The notes below the pieces were generated by a model. The model saw only the letters and a program-made list of their open reading frames with translations, did no database searches and was not told where the DNA came from. Source: CAVRTM01 sp963696105 (GTDB taxonomy: Bacteria > Actinomycetota > Actinomycetes > Actinomycetales > Dermatophilaceae). Taken from it: a stretch of DNA of 64,000 nt. The stretch covers positions 410,077 to 474,076 of the forward strand of contig CAVOIP010000001.1 in assembly GCA_963696105.1 (NCBI GenBank), in the 5' to 3' direction. Below, piece by piece: positions 1 through 8,436 of this stretch. The position numbers and the translations under genes are program-made. Within the stretch, counting starts at the first letter, position 1, and the number at the start of each line of letters is the position of its first letter.

Positions 1-809
1 ACGTGGCCGCCGACATCCCCGCCCGTCGTATCGCCGACCTGCCGGTCGAGCTCGACGACGAAGCCGGCCGCTCGATCCGCGCCGCCGAGCGGGAGCTGGC
101 GCGCCGCCTCGTGGCGCGGTACGAGACCGCGCTCGCGACCCGCACCTCCGGGATCGCCGTCGAGGGCATCGACCACGAGCTCGTACGACGGGTCGCCACC
201 TGGGAGCGGGAGGCGACCGCCACCAAGACCGGCGAGAACGTGTTCAGCGTGCTGCGGCGCATCGGGCAGGGGAAGGCCGGCCTGGCCGCCGACTACGCCG
301 CCCAGCTCGCGCGCAACGTCGGCAAGGTCGTCTTCTTCGCCAAGCACGTCGACGTCATGGACGTCGCCGAGGAGACCTTCGCCAAGCGCGGCATCCGCTT
401 CGCCTCGATCCGCGGCGACCAGACCCCGAGAGCGCGCCAGAGCAACATCGACGCGTTCGTCAACGACCCGGAGGTCGCGGTGGTGGTGTGTTCGCTGACG
501 GCCGCCGGCGTGGGGCTCAACCTGCAGGTCGCCTCCAACGTCGTCCTGGCCGAGCTGTCCTGGACCGACGCGGAGCAGACGCAGGCCATCGACCGGGTCC
601 ACCGCATCGGGCAGGCCGAGCCCGTCACCGCGTGGCGCATCATCGCCGCGCAGACCATCGACACCAAGATCGCCCAGGTCATCGACAGCAAGGCGGGGCT
701 CGCCGCACGGGCCCTCGACGGCTCCGACGAGGAGGTGTCGTCCTCGGCCGACGTGCAGCTCGAGGCGCTGGTCGCGCTGCTGACCGAGGCGCTGTCGGCG
801 TCGCTGTAG
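1..809 (+). CDS. SNF2-family helicase, C-terminal fragment (5' end outside window)
   Basis: This is the C-terminal helicase lobe of an ATP-dependent SNF2/RapA-like remodelling helicase; the reading frame is open at the left edge, so the N-terminal ATPase lobe lies upstream. Helicase motifs are visible: the stretch around GVGLNLQVASNVV (motif V) and QTQAIDRVHRIGQ (motif VI with its arginine finger). The last ~50 residues are a short variable tail ending at TAG 807-809. Such proteins translocate on double-stranded DNA and displace bound proteins or remodel structures; the substrate of this one cannot be told from the fragment. Family assignment is strong, specific function unknown. Confidence 0.85.
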   Translation, partial: VAADIPARRIADLPVELDDEAGRSIRAAERELARRLVARYETALATRTSGIAVEGIDHELVRRVATWEREATATKTGENVFSVLRRIGQGKAGLAADYAAQLARNVGKVVFFAKHVDVMDVAEETFAKRGIRFASIRGDQTPRARQSNIDAFVNDPEVAVVVCSLTAAGVGLNLQVASNVVLAELSWTDAEQTQAIDRVHRIGQAEPVTAWRIIAAQTIDTKIAQVIDSKAGLAARALDGSDEEVSSSADVQLEALVALLTEALSASL

Positions 810-892
810 CCGCGCGCGGGGCGCCGTCCGCCTGAGGCCCACCCTGCCGAGCGACCACATGGTCATCGGCAGCCGACCGGCGCGCTCCCGGT

Positions 893-1790
893 TTGCGGGA
901 GCCGGCTGCGCTGCAAGACTCGGACCTCCGGAGCTGCCACAACGTCAACCCCAACGCCACCGCGGTCGGCGGCATCTACGGCTACTCCCACACCTGCGGC
1001 GGGTACGACGGCGGCCAGGCCGAGTTCGTCCGGGTGCCCTTCGCCGACGTGGGGCCGAGCCTCATCCCCGACTGGATGGACGACGAGGACGCGGTGCTGC
1101 TCACCGACGCCCTCGCCACCGGCTACTTCGGAGCCCAGCTCGGCGACATCGTCGAGGGGGACGTGGTGGTGGTCTTCGGGGCCGGCCCGGTGGGGCTGTT
1201 CGCCGCCAAGTCGGCCTGGCTCGATGGGCGCCGGGCGGGTCATCGTCATCGACCACCTGGAGTACCGGCTGGAGAAGGCCCGCACCTTCGCCCACGCCGA
1301 GACCCACAACTTCGCCGAGTACGACGACATCGTCGTGCACATGAAGAAGATCACCGACCACCTCGGCGCCGACGTGGCCATCGACGCGGTGGGTGCCGAG
1401 GCCGACGGCAGCTTCCTGCAGCACGTCACCTCGGCCACGCTGAAGCTGCAGGGCGGTTCCCCGGTTGCCCTGAACTGGGCCATCGACTCGGTCCGCAAGG
1501 GCGGCACCGTCTCGGTGATGGGCGCGTACGGCCCGATGTTCAGTGCGGTCAAGCTCGGCGACGCGATGAACAAGGGACTGACGCTCCGGATGAACCAGTG
1601 CCCCGTGAAGCGGCAGTGGCCGCGACTGTTCGAGCACATCCGGGCCGGCTACCTCAAGCCCAGCGACGTGGTGACGCACCGGATCCCGCTGGAGCACATC
1701 ACCGAGGGCTACCACATCTTCTCGGCCAAGCTGGACGACTGCATCAAGCCGCTGATCGTCCCGAGCGCCGGCCTGAGACGGAGGAGAACC
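893..1790 (+). pseudogene. Zinc-dependent alcohol dehydrogenase, N-terminally truncated and frameshifted
   Basis: The reading resembles the C-terminal two thirds of a class III-like zinc alcohol dehydrogenase: a Rossmann GAGPVG segment, then VIVIDHLEYRLEKA and a cofactor-domain tail ending near KPLIVPSAG. The N-terminal GroES-like catalytic domain with the zinc-binding Cys/His cluster is missing; only the part from GYSHTCGGYDGGQAEF onward remains. One extra base near 1225 shifts the frame between SAWL and MGAGRV. The frame then runs without a stop into the next gene, which suggests another lost base just before that gene's ribosome binding site. Either a decayed gene or a locally mis-assembled intact one; the missing N-terminus argues for real truncation. 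Confidence 0.7.
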
Positions 1791-2372
1791 ATGGCCTACA
1801 CCGCCGACAAGCCGCCGCTCGCCGAGACCAGCGAGCAGCTGCGTGCCCGCATCCCCGGCTGGGGCGTGGACCTGGACCCCCGGGACCGTCCGTCGGTACC
1901 GCGTGAGGTGCGCGTGGAGCCCCGGCAGAACGGCGCGCACTGGGAGTTCCCGGAGCGCCAACCGGAGAAGTGGCCGCGGGAGCGGTCGATCGAGCACGCG
2001 TTCCTCACGCCGGTGTTCGGTACCTCCTGCCCACCCCACGGCCTGTCCGGGGTGATCCGCAGGCTCGCGTACGCCCGGTACAGCGAGGGCCGGGCCGCGC
2101 ACTGGCTGCTCCTGCTGGGCGCCGACCGCGTGGACGCCGTGGAGAGCCACCTGCGTTCGCTCGCAACCCTCCACCCCGACAACCCGGTCACCGAGACCGG
2201 GGTGCTCAGCGAGCTCTCCCACCACGGCGTCGCCTCACGCCCGGGACGCCGGCGCGCTGACCTGAACCACCAGGTGCTCGACCCCGTCGTCGTCGCCGGG
2301 CCATGGCTGGTGGCGGGACTCCTCGGCTACGCCGCGCTCAAGCGCCTGGTGGGGACCGGGCGCGGCCGGTAG
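1791..2372 (+). CDS. Conserved hypothetical protein, 193 residues
   Basis: ATG 1791 is preceded by a good Shine-Dalgarno (GGAGGAG at about 1780), which sets the start although the upstream dehydrogenase frame reads through into it. The protein begins MAYTADKPPLAETSEQLR, has a Pro/Arg/Glu-rich first half with the motif FGTSCPPHGLSG, then a region that looks helical and a C-terminal hydrophobic stretch (VVVAGPWLVAGLLGYAALKR) that could be one membrane anchor. I do not recognise a named family. Its position behind an alcohol dehydrogenase suggests co-expression with it, but the damaged dehydrogenase makes any joint role speculative. Confidence 0.6.
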   Translation: MAYTADKPPLAETSEQLRARIPGWGVDLDPRDRPSVPREVRVEPRQNGAHWEFPERQPEKWPRERSIEHAFLTPVFGTSCPPHGLSGVIRRLAYARYSEGRAAHWLLLLGADRVDAVESHLRSLATLHPDNPVTETGVLSELSHHGVASRPGRRRADLNHQVLDPVVVAGPWLVAGLLGYAALKRLVGTGRGR

Positions 2373-2530
2373 CCGCCCGAACCGAGCCCGGACATCGCCC
2401 CCGGCGCGGGGTGGTGATTGACGGGGGTCGTCGTTGCCGAGGAGCATCACGGGGAGAGGCATCGTTCTCGTCCGCGGCCGCAGGCGGCTGCGGACGGCGG
2501 ATGCCGACCTGCTCCTCGAGGGAGTCGTCG

Positions 2531-4210
2531 ATGAGTCATCAGCCTCGACACGACCACCGGCTGCGGGCAGCCACACGGCGGCGAGCCACACGGCGGCCGG
2601 CCACACGGCGCGGCGCACTCGCCCCGGTGGGGCTGGCGCTCCTGCTCTCCGCGTGCAGCGCGGCCGGCGGACCGGGCATGGCCGACGTGGTCGCGACGTC
2701 GGCGGGTGCCTCGCCGACGCTCGCGCCCACGCCGCCGCCGCAACCGCCGCCGCTGCTCACCCCCGCCAAGGTGGACGCCGCGCTGGGCCGGCTCGACGGC
2801 GTGGTCAAGGACGCCATGAGGAAGACCGGCGTGCCCGGCATGGCGGTCGCCGTGGTCTACCGGGACCGTGTCGTCTACCTGCGAGGGTTCGGCGTACGCC
2901 GCGTGGGCCGGCCGGCGAAGGTGGACCCGGACACGGTGTTCCAGCTGGCGTCGGTCTCCAAGCCCCTGGCCTCCACCGTGGTCGCCGGGGCGGTCGGGGA
3001 CAAGGCCGTCTCCTGGGACGACCCGGTGCGCACCCAGGACCCGGGCTTCGCCCTCAAGAGCCCGTGGGTCAGCAACCACGTCACCCTCGCCGACCTGTTC
3101 GCCCACCGCAGCGGCCTGCCCGACCACGCTGGTGACCTGCTGGAGGACCTGCACTTCGACCGCGCCTACATCCTCCGGCACCTGCGGTACGAGCCGCTGG
3201 CACCGTTCAGGGCCAGCTATGCGTACACCAACTTCGGGTTCACCGAGGCGGCGCTCGCGGCGGCCCGGGCCGAGGGAACGACGTGGGAGAACCTGTCGAC
3301 CCGCCTGCTCTACCGTCCGCTCGGGATGCGTTCCACCAGCTCGCGGTTCGCCGACTACGAGAAGGCGTCCGACAAGGCGGTCGGACACGTCGAGACCGGT
3401 GGGGTATGGCGCGCCAGGTACGTCCGCGACGCCGATGCCCAGGCGCCGGCCGGCGGCGCCAGCTCGACGGTGCGGGACATGGCACAGTGGCTCCGCCTGC
3501 AGCTCGCGAACGGCCGCCTCGGCGGCAGGCGGGTCATCGACGAGAACGCCCTGCTGCAGACCCACCTGCCGCACATCGTCTCCAGCCCGCCGCGGGCACC
3601 CGCCGGGCGGACGGACTTCTACGGCCTCGGCTGGAACGTCGGCTATGACGACCACGGCCGGCTGATGCTCAGCCACTCGGGGGCCTTCGATCTCGGTGCG
3701 GCGACGAGCGTGACGTTGCTGCCTTCCGAGCAGCTGGGCCTGGTCGCCCTCACCAACGCAGCGCCGGTGGGAGTGCCTGAGGCCGTCTCCCGCACCTTCC
3801 TGGACATCGCCCAGGACGGCAAGCCGTCGGTCGACTGGCTGGGCCTCTTCGGCAGGCTCTTCGCGCAGCTGGACCAGCAGGGACGGTCCAAGGTGGACTA
3901 CTCCAAGCCGCCGGCGCACCCCGTCCCGGCCGGACCCCAGGCGGCTTATGTCGGCACCTACGCCAACGGCTACTACGGACGCCTCACCATCCGTGCCCGC
4001 TCCGGCGGCCTGGTGATGCTGCTCGGGCCACGCCCCACCGCCTTCCCGCTGCGCCACTACACCGGCGACGTCTTCAGCTACCGGACCCAGGGTGAGAACG
4101 CGGTCGGCCTCTCCGGCGTGACGTTCACGCGCGCGGGGAAGGCGCCCGCCGGCACGGTGACCGTGGAGCACCTCGACCACACCGGCCTCGGCTCGTTCAC
4201 CCGTCGGTAG
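2531..4210 (+). CDS. Lipoprotein serine hydrolase, beta-lactamase/PBP4* family
   Basis: A 559-residue exported serine hydrolase of the class C beta-lactamase fold. ATG 2531 follows GAGGGAG, and the N-terminus has an Arg-rich n-region, a hydrophobic core and a lipobox LSAC with lipidated Cys42. A Pro-rich linker follows. Active-site elements are all present: S-x-x-K (SVSK, about residues 141-144), Y-x-N (YTN, about 232-234) and H-x-G (HSG, about 382-384). The last ~100 residues form a separate C-terminal domain as in many PBP4*/esterase relatives. The likely substrate is a D-amino-acid peptide or an ester at the cell surface; true beta-lactamase activity is not implied. The N-terminus contains a short ACACGGCGGC direct repeat. 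Confidence 0.85.
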   Translation: MSHQPRHDHRLRAATRRRATRRPATRRGALAPVGLALLLSACSAAGGPGMADVVATSAGASPTLAPTPPPQPPPLLTPAKVDAALGRLDGVVKDAMRKTGVPGMAVAVVYRDRVVYLRGFGVRRVGRPAKVDPDTVFQLASVSKPLASTVVAGAVGDKAVSWDDPVRTQDPGFALKSPWVSNHVTLADLFAHRSGLPDHAGDLLEDLHFDRAYILRHLRYEPLAPFRASYAYTNFGFTEAALAAARAEGTTWENLSTRLLYRPLGMRSTSSRFADYEKASDKAVGHVETGGVWRARYVRDADAQAPAGGASSTVRDMAQWLRLQLANGRLGGRRVIDENALLQTHLPHIVSSPPRAPAGRTDFYGLGWNVGYDDHGRLMLSHSGAFDLGAATSVTLLPSEQLGLVALTNAAPVGVPEAVSRTFLDIAQDGKPSVDWLGLFGRLFAQLDQQGRSKVDYSKPPAHPVPAGPQAAYVGTYANGYYGRLTIRARSGGLVMLLGPRPTAFPLRHYTGDVFSYRTQGENAVGLSGVTFTRAGKAPAGTVTVEHLDHTGLGSFTRR

Positions 4211-4315
4211 GGCCTGCACCACCGGGGGGAGGGGCCTTCTCCTGTCTTCCCTCCGGCGGTCGACGGTGGTGTGCGAGGGAAGGGAGCAGGAAGGCGCGCC
4301 CGTCACCGTTCGGGC

Positions 4316-5059
4316 ATGAACACCTCCACCACACCCACTCCATCCACTCCCTCGACCGGGACGTTGCTCGGCGTCTGGGCCCACCCCGACGACGAGGCGT
4401 TCCTCTCCTCCGCCTTGATGGCCACCGCCCGCGACGCGGGACACCGGGTGGTGGTGCTCACCGCCACCCGTGGCGAACAGGGCACCGACGACCCCCAGGC
4501 GTGGCCGCCGCACACGCTGGCCGCCGTCCGCGAACGGGAGCTCGGCGCGAGCCTGGCCCTCCTCGGCGTCACCGAGCACCACTGGCTGGGCTACGCCGAC
4601 GGCGGCCTTTCCACAGCAGACCGGGACAACGCGGTCGACCGCATTGCCGGGTTCATCGACGAGCTCCGTCCCACGACCATCGTCACCTTCGGACCCGACG
4701 GGATGACCGGGCACGACGACCACCGCACCGTGTCGTCCTGGGTCACCGAGGCCCGGGAAAAGGCCGCCCTGCCGAACCGGCTCTGGTACGCCACCCTGAC
4801 GCCGGACTTCCACGCCCGCTGGGGGGAGGTCAACGAGCAGATCCAGCTGTGGTTCGAGGGCAGCCAGCCCCCGGTCACCCCCCGGGAGGACCTGGCCGCC
4901 GAGATCGTCTGCGACCTCGGCCTGGTCCGGCGCAAGCATGCTGCGCTGCGCGCCCACGCCTCCCAGACCGACCAGCTGGCAGCCGTGTTGGGCGAGGAGC
5001 GCTTCGCCCAGTGGTGGGCCACCGAGTCCTTCGTGGACGCACCGAGGAGGACCGCATGA
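4316..5059 (+). CDS. PIG-L family deacetylase (LmbE-like)
   Basis: A 247-residue zinc-dependent N-deacetylase. The metal motif AHPDDE is near residues 22-27 and a second ligand motif is GHDDH, both typical of the LmbE/MshB/Mca family that acts on GlcNAc-linked substrates. In actinobacteria relatives serve mycothiol synthesis (MshB) or mycothiol-conjugate cleavage (Mca); the length and C-terminus do not let me choose, and it may be a different sugar deacetylase. It begins a run of very close genes: its TGA overlaps the next ATG, and an OsmC thiol-peroxidase-like gene follows, a context that fits thiol or redox protection. Confidence 0.85.
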   Translation: MNTSTTPTPSTPSTGTLLGVWAHPDDEAFLSSALMATARDAGHRVVVLTATRGEQGTDDPQAWPPHTLAAVRERELGASLALLGVTEHHWLGYADGGLSTADRDNAVDRIAGFIDELRPTTIVTFGPDGMTGHDDHRTVSSWVTEAREKAALPNRLWYATLTPDFHARWGEVNEQIQLWFEGSQPPVTPREDLAAEIVCDLGLVRRKHAALRAHASQTDQLAAVLGEERFAQWWATESFVDAPRRTA

Positions 5060-5283
5060 GCCATCCACCGACGATGCTCGCCCTGCTGGCCGGGGAGCAG
5101 CAGCACGAGCTCGTGCGGCGCGCCGACGCGTGGGGTCGACGTACGGCACACCGGTTCGATGCGGCGCCGGCCGACCGTCGTACCCCTCGGCTGCTGACCC
5201 GACTCCGCTCTTGGCCGCACTCCCTGCACCACCCCCACCGCTGGACCCCCCAGCACCAACCCCAACCCCAGGAGGAATCATGA
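5056..5283 (+). CDS. Small hypothetical protein, 75 residues
   Basis: The ORF starts inside the stop of the PIG-L gene (ATGA overlap) and its own TGA overlaps the ATG of the OsmC gene, so it is translationally coupled on both sides; that arrangement is the main support. The product has an N-terminal amphipathic half (MLALLAGEQQHELVRRADAW) and a C-terminal half rich in Arg, His, Pro and Gln. No domain or signal peptide was recognised. It may be a small accessory protein, or partly a coupling device. Confidence 0.55.
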   Translation: MSHPPTMLALLAGEQQHELVRRADAWGRRTAHRFDAAPADRRTPRLLTRLRSWPHSLHHPHRWTPQHQPQPQEES

Positions 5284-5849
5284 CGACCACCGCGCACCAG
5301 CCCCTCAACGGCGTCGACACCGCCACGCTGCTCGCCACGCGGGAGGCGGTGAAGGGCCAGCCGGAGCTGGGCGAGTTCCAGCTCCGGGCCCGCAACACCT
5401 GGCTCACCGGCACCCACAGCAGGTCGACCATCTCCGACTTCCACGGGGCCCTGCAGGACCTGTCCCACGTCCGGGAGACGGTGCTGGACGCCGACCACCC
5501 CCAGGTGCTGACCGGTGCCGACAACGGCCCGCTGCCGGTGGAGTTCCTGCTTCACGCCCTCGCGGCGTGCCTCACCGCCGGCATCGTCAACATCGCGGCG
5601 GCGCGGGGCGTGCGGCTCAGCGCCGTCACGTCGACCGTCACCGGCGACATCGACCTGCTCGGCGTCCTCGGGCTCTCCGACGGTGCCGTGCGCAACGGTT
5701 TCCGCCAGATCAGGGCGGACTTCGACATCGACGGCGACGCCGACGAGGCGACGCTCCGCGGCATCGTCGAGCAGTCCCGTCGCCGGTCGGCGGTGTACGA
5801 CGCCCTGACCAGCCCGACGCCGGTCTCCATCGAGGTCAGCACCCACTGA
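5280..5849 (+). CDS. OsmC family protein
   Basis: A 189-residue OsmC/Ohr-superfamily protein. The conserved core helix reads FLLHALAACLTAG with Cys97 as the expected peroxidatic residue; no second Cys of the Ohr disulfide pair is evident, placing it nearer the YhfA-like OsmC group. Family members reduce organic hydroperoxides or act on related thiol chemistry in the cytoplasm. A clear AGGAGG lies 6-12 bases upstream of ATG 5280. It sits between the PIG-L deacetylase and two flavoprotein oxidoreductases, consistent with a redox or detoxification operon. Confidence 0.88.
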   Translation: MTTTAHQPLNGVDTATLLATREAVKGQPELGEFQLRARNTWLTGTHSRSTISDFHGALQDLSHVRETVLDADHPQVLTGADNGPLPVEFLLHALAACLTAGIVNIAAARGVRLSAVTSTVTGDIDLLGVLGLSDGAVRNGFRQIRADFDIDGDADEATLRGIVEQSRRRSAVYDALTSPTPVSIEVSTH

Positions 5850-5927
5850 GCCAGGGCCCCCCGCAACGCGCCGGCCCGGCCAGTCCCTCAGCGGCGACCC
5901 GGGCCGGCGCCATCCAGAAGGAGCACC

Positions 5928-7193
5928 ATGCACCACATCGACACCGTCGTCATCGGCGCAGGGCACGCTGGTCTGGCAGTCAGCCGCCTCCTGACCGCGG
6001 CCGGTCATGAGCACGTCGTGCTCGATCGCGGACGCGTCGCCGAGCGGTGGCGCTCCGAGCGCTGGGACTCCCTGCACCTGCTGACGCCGAACTGGATGAC
6101 GCGGCTCCCGGGTTTCTCCTACCGAGGCCCCGACCCGGACGGCCACCTGCCTGCGCATCGGCTCGTGCGCCACCTCGAGACCTACGCGGCCTCGTTCCGT
6201 GCCCCGGTCCTCACCGACACCGGGGTGCGGCAGGTGGCCCGCAGCGGTGACGGCTACCGGGTCGACACCGATCGCGGCGGCTGGACCGCCCGGTCGGTGG
6301 TCATCGCCACGGGACCGGGGGAACAGCCGCACCTCCCCGACTCCCCGTGGCGCCCGGACCCCGGCGTCCATGTCCTTCCGGCATCCAGGTACCGCAACCC
6401 GCAGCTGCTCCCGCCCGGCCGGGTGCTGGTGGTCGGAGCCTCCTCCTCGGGAGTCCAGGTCGCTGACGAGCTGGCACGAGCGGGCCGCGAGGTGGTGGTG
6501 GCCGTCGGGCGCCACACCCGTGTCCCGCGCAGCTACCGCGGGATGGACCTGTTCTGGTGGCTGGAACGCACGGGCCGGCTCGCGCGCACCATCGACGAGG
6601 TCGCGGACGTCGCTGCGGCGCGTCGTGAGCCGTCGCTGCAGCTCGTGGGACGAGGAACGCCGGGCCAGCTCCCCGCGGACCTGGACCTGGCCACGCTCCA
6701 GGCCCGGGGCGTCCGGTTGACCGGACGCGTCGCCGGCATCGAGGGCACGGCGGTGTGGCTGCAGGACGACCTCGGGCACAGCGTCGGTGACGCCGAGCGG
6801 CGGCTGGAGCGGCTGCTGGACTCGGTGGACAGGCACATCGACGAGCACGGCCTCACCGCAGAGGTGTGGCCGGCGCGGAGACCTCGCCCGGTGCCCATTC
6901 CGAGGGCGCCCACGAGGGTGGACCTGCGGGGGGACGGCATCGGCACGGTCCTGCTCGCCACGGGCCACCGTCCGCACCACCCGTGGCTGCGGGTGCCGGT
7001 CACCGCGGCGGACGGGTCGATTTCGCAGTACCGGGGCGTGACCCCTGCGCCAGGCCTGTATGTCGTGGGCCAACGCTTCCAGCACCGACGGGACTCCAGC
7101 TTTCTCGACGGCGCCCGCCACGACGCTGCGGCGGTCGTGGGTCACCTGCGCCGAACCCGGCTGGCCGGGGCGCGGATCGGGCCACGGTCATGA
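5928..7193 (+). CDS. Flavin-dependent monooxygenase-like NAD(P)/FAD oxidoreductase
   Basis: 421 residues with two dinucleotide-binding folds: FAD site GAGHAG at residues 10-15 and a second NAD(P)-binding GASSSG near residues 170-175, the arrangement of class B flavin monooxygenases and the YUCCA/CzcO-like group. The segment RWDSLHLLTPNWM after the first fold is typical of that group. It probably oxidises a small organic substrate using NADPH and oxygen; the substrate is unknown. The start ATG 5928 follows GAAGGAGCACC. Its stop overlaps the next flavoprotein start by ATGA, so the two are likely made together. Confidence 0.85.
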   Translation: MHHIDTVVIGAGHAGLAVSRLLTAAGHEHVVLDRGRVAERWRSERWDSLHLLTPNWMTRLPGFSYRGPDPDGHLPAHRLVRHLETYAASFRAPVLTDTGVRQVARSGDGYRVDTDRGGWTARSVVIATGPGEQPHLPDSPWRPDPGVHVLPASRYRNPQLLPPGRVLVVGASSSGVQVADELARAGREVVVAVGRHTRVPRSYRGMDLFWWLERTGRLARTIDEVADVAAARREPSLQLVGRGTPGQLPADLDLATLQARGVRLTGRVAGIEGTAVWLQDDLGHSVGDAERRLERLLDSVDRHIDEHGLTAEVWPARRPRPVPIPRAPTRVDLRGDGIGTVLLATGHRPHHPWLRVPVTAADGSISQYRGVTPAPGLYVVGQRFQHRRDSSFLDGARHDAAAVVGHLRRTRLAGARIGPRS

Positions 7194-8401
7194 CGAGCCG
7201 CTACGACGCCGTCATCGTCGGTGGCCGCGTGGCAGGGGCCTCGACCGCCCTCCTGCTGGCCCGGGCAGGGGCCCGGGTGGTCCTGCTGGAGCGGTCACCT
7301 CGCGGAAGCGACACGGTGTCCACGCACGCACTGATGCGCGGAGGCGTCCTGCAGCTGTCCCGCTGGGGCCTGCTGCCCGACCTGGTCCGCGCCGGCACCC
7401 CACCGATCCGGCGGACGCTGTTCCACTACACCGGTGAGGCCCCGGTGCAGGTGTCCATCCGCCGCAGCCCGGGTGTCGACGCCCTGTACGCACCGCGCAG
7501 GCACGTCCTCGACACGCTGCTGGTGGACGCGGCTGCGGCGGCCGGTGTGCACGTGGTCCACGGGGTGACGGCCACGGCGCTGCTGCACCACGACCGGCGC
7601 GTGGGCGGCGTCGTCGCGCACGGGCAGCGGGGCACCGAGCTGCGGTGGCGGGGCGACGTCGTCGTCGGCGCCGACGGGGTCCGGTCCACCGTCGCCCGGT
7701 CGACCGCCGCAGCAGTCGAGGACCGCGCCGCCGTCACGGGATCGGTCCTGTACCGCTACTTCGAGGACCTCCCGGTCGCCGGCTACGAGTGGGCGTACGG
7801 CGGCGGGGCGGCCGCGGGCATGATCCCGACGAACGACGGGCTGACGTGCGTCTTCGTGGCCACCAGCCCCGAGCGGTTGCGCACCCTGCGACGGCCCGGC
7901 GCCGAGTCCGCCCTCACCGCGCTGATCAGCACCGCCGCCCCCACGCTCGCCTCCCGCGTGCAGAGCGGCGCGCCCGTCGGAAGGGTGCACGGCTGGAGCG
8001 GCGTCCGGGGGTTCCTGCGCCGGGCCGGCGGTCCGGGGTGGGCGCTGGTGGGTGACTCCGGATACTTCAAGGACCCGATCACCACCCACGGCATGACCGA
8101 CGCGCTGCGCGATGCCGAGCTCCTCGCCGGCGCCCTCCTTGCGGCGTGGTCGGGCGCGGTACCGGAGGCGGTGGCGCTGCGCCGGTACCAGGCTCAGCGG
8201 GACCGGCTGTCCCGCGGCCTGTTCACGGCGACGAACCGGATCGCCACCTATGACTGGGACCAGTCCGAGGTGCAGGGGCTGCTGCGAGAGGTCAGCGCCT
8301 CGATGAGCGACGAGACCGAGCTGCTGCAAGCGCTCCCGGCGCAGCGTGAGTGCGCCCTGGTGCCGTCCTGCCCGACTGACATGCTCCTTCCGCGGCGGTA
8401 G
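7190..8401 (+). CDS. FAD-dependent oxidoreductase, geranylgeranyl-reductase/PHBH-like
   Basis: 403 residues. The N-terminal Rossmann fingerprint reads VIVGGRVAGASTALLLARAG with the following acidic residue in LLER, and the central DG motif is VVGADGVRS, as in p-hydroxybenzoate hydroxylase and geranylgeranyl reductase relatives. The GD motif appears in LVGDSGYFKDPITTHGMTDA. The fold suggests hydroxylation or reduction of an aromatic or isoprenoid substrate. It overlaps the preceding flavoprotein by four bases and is followed 35 bases later by a BTAD/AAA regulator, so the regulator probably governs this set. Confidence 0.85.
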   Translation: MTSRYDAVIVGGRVAGASTALLLARAGARVVLLERSPRGSDTVSTHALMRGGVLQLSRWGLLPDLVRAGTPPIRRTLFHYTGEAPVQVSIRRSPGVDALYAPRRHVLDTLLVDAAAAAGVHVVHGVTATALLHHDRRVGGVVAHGQRGTELRWRGDVVVGADGVRSTVARSTAAAVEDRAAVTGSVLYRYFEDLPVAGYEWAYGGGAAAGMIPTNDGLTCVFVATSPERLRTLRRPGAESALTALISTAAPTLASRVQSGAPVGRVHGWSGVRGFLRRAGGPGWALVGDSGYFKDPITTHGMTDALRDAELLAGALLAAWSGAVPEAVALRRYQAQRDRLSRGLFTATNRIATYDWDQSEVQGLLREVSASMSDETELLQALPAQRECALVPSCPTDMLLPRR

Positions 8402-8436
8402 CCTGTGGGGAATTCCTGCGAGACCGGGTCCTGGCG

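Noticed and set aside
2447..5524. 1025-codon minus-strand ORF
   Set aside because: It lies opposite the serine hydrolase, PIG-L and OsmC genes and has Arg/Gly/Val-rich shadow composition.
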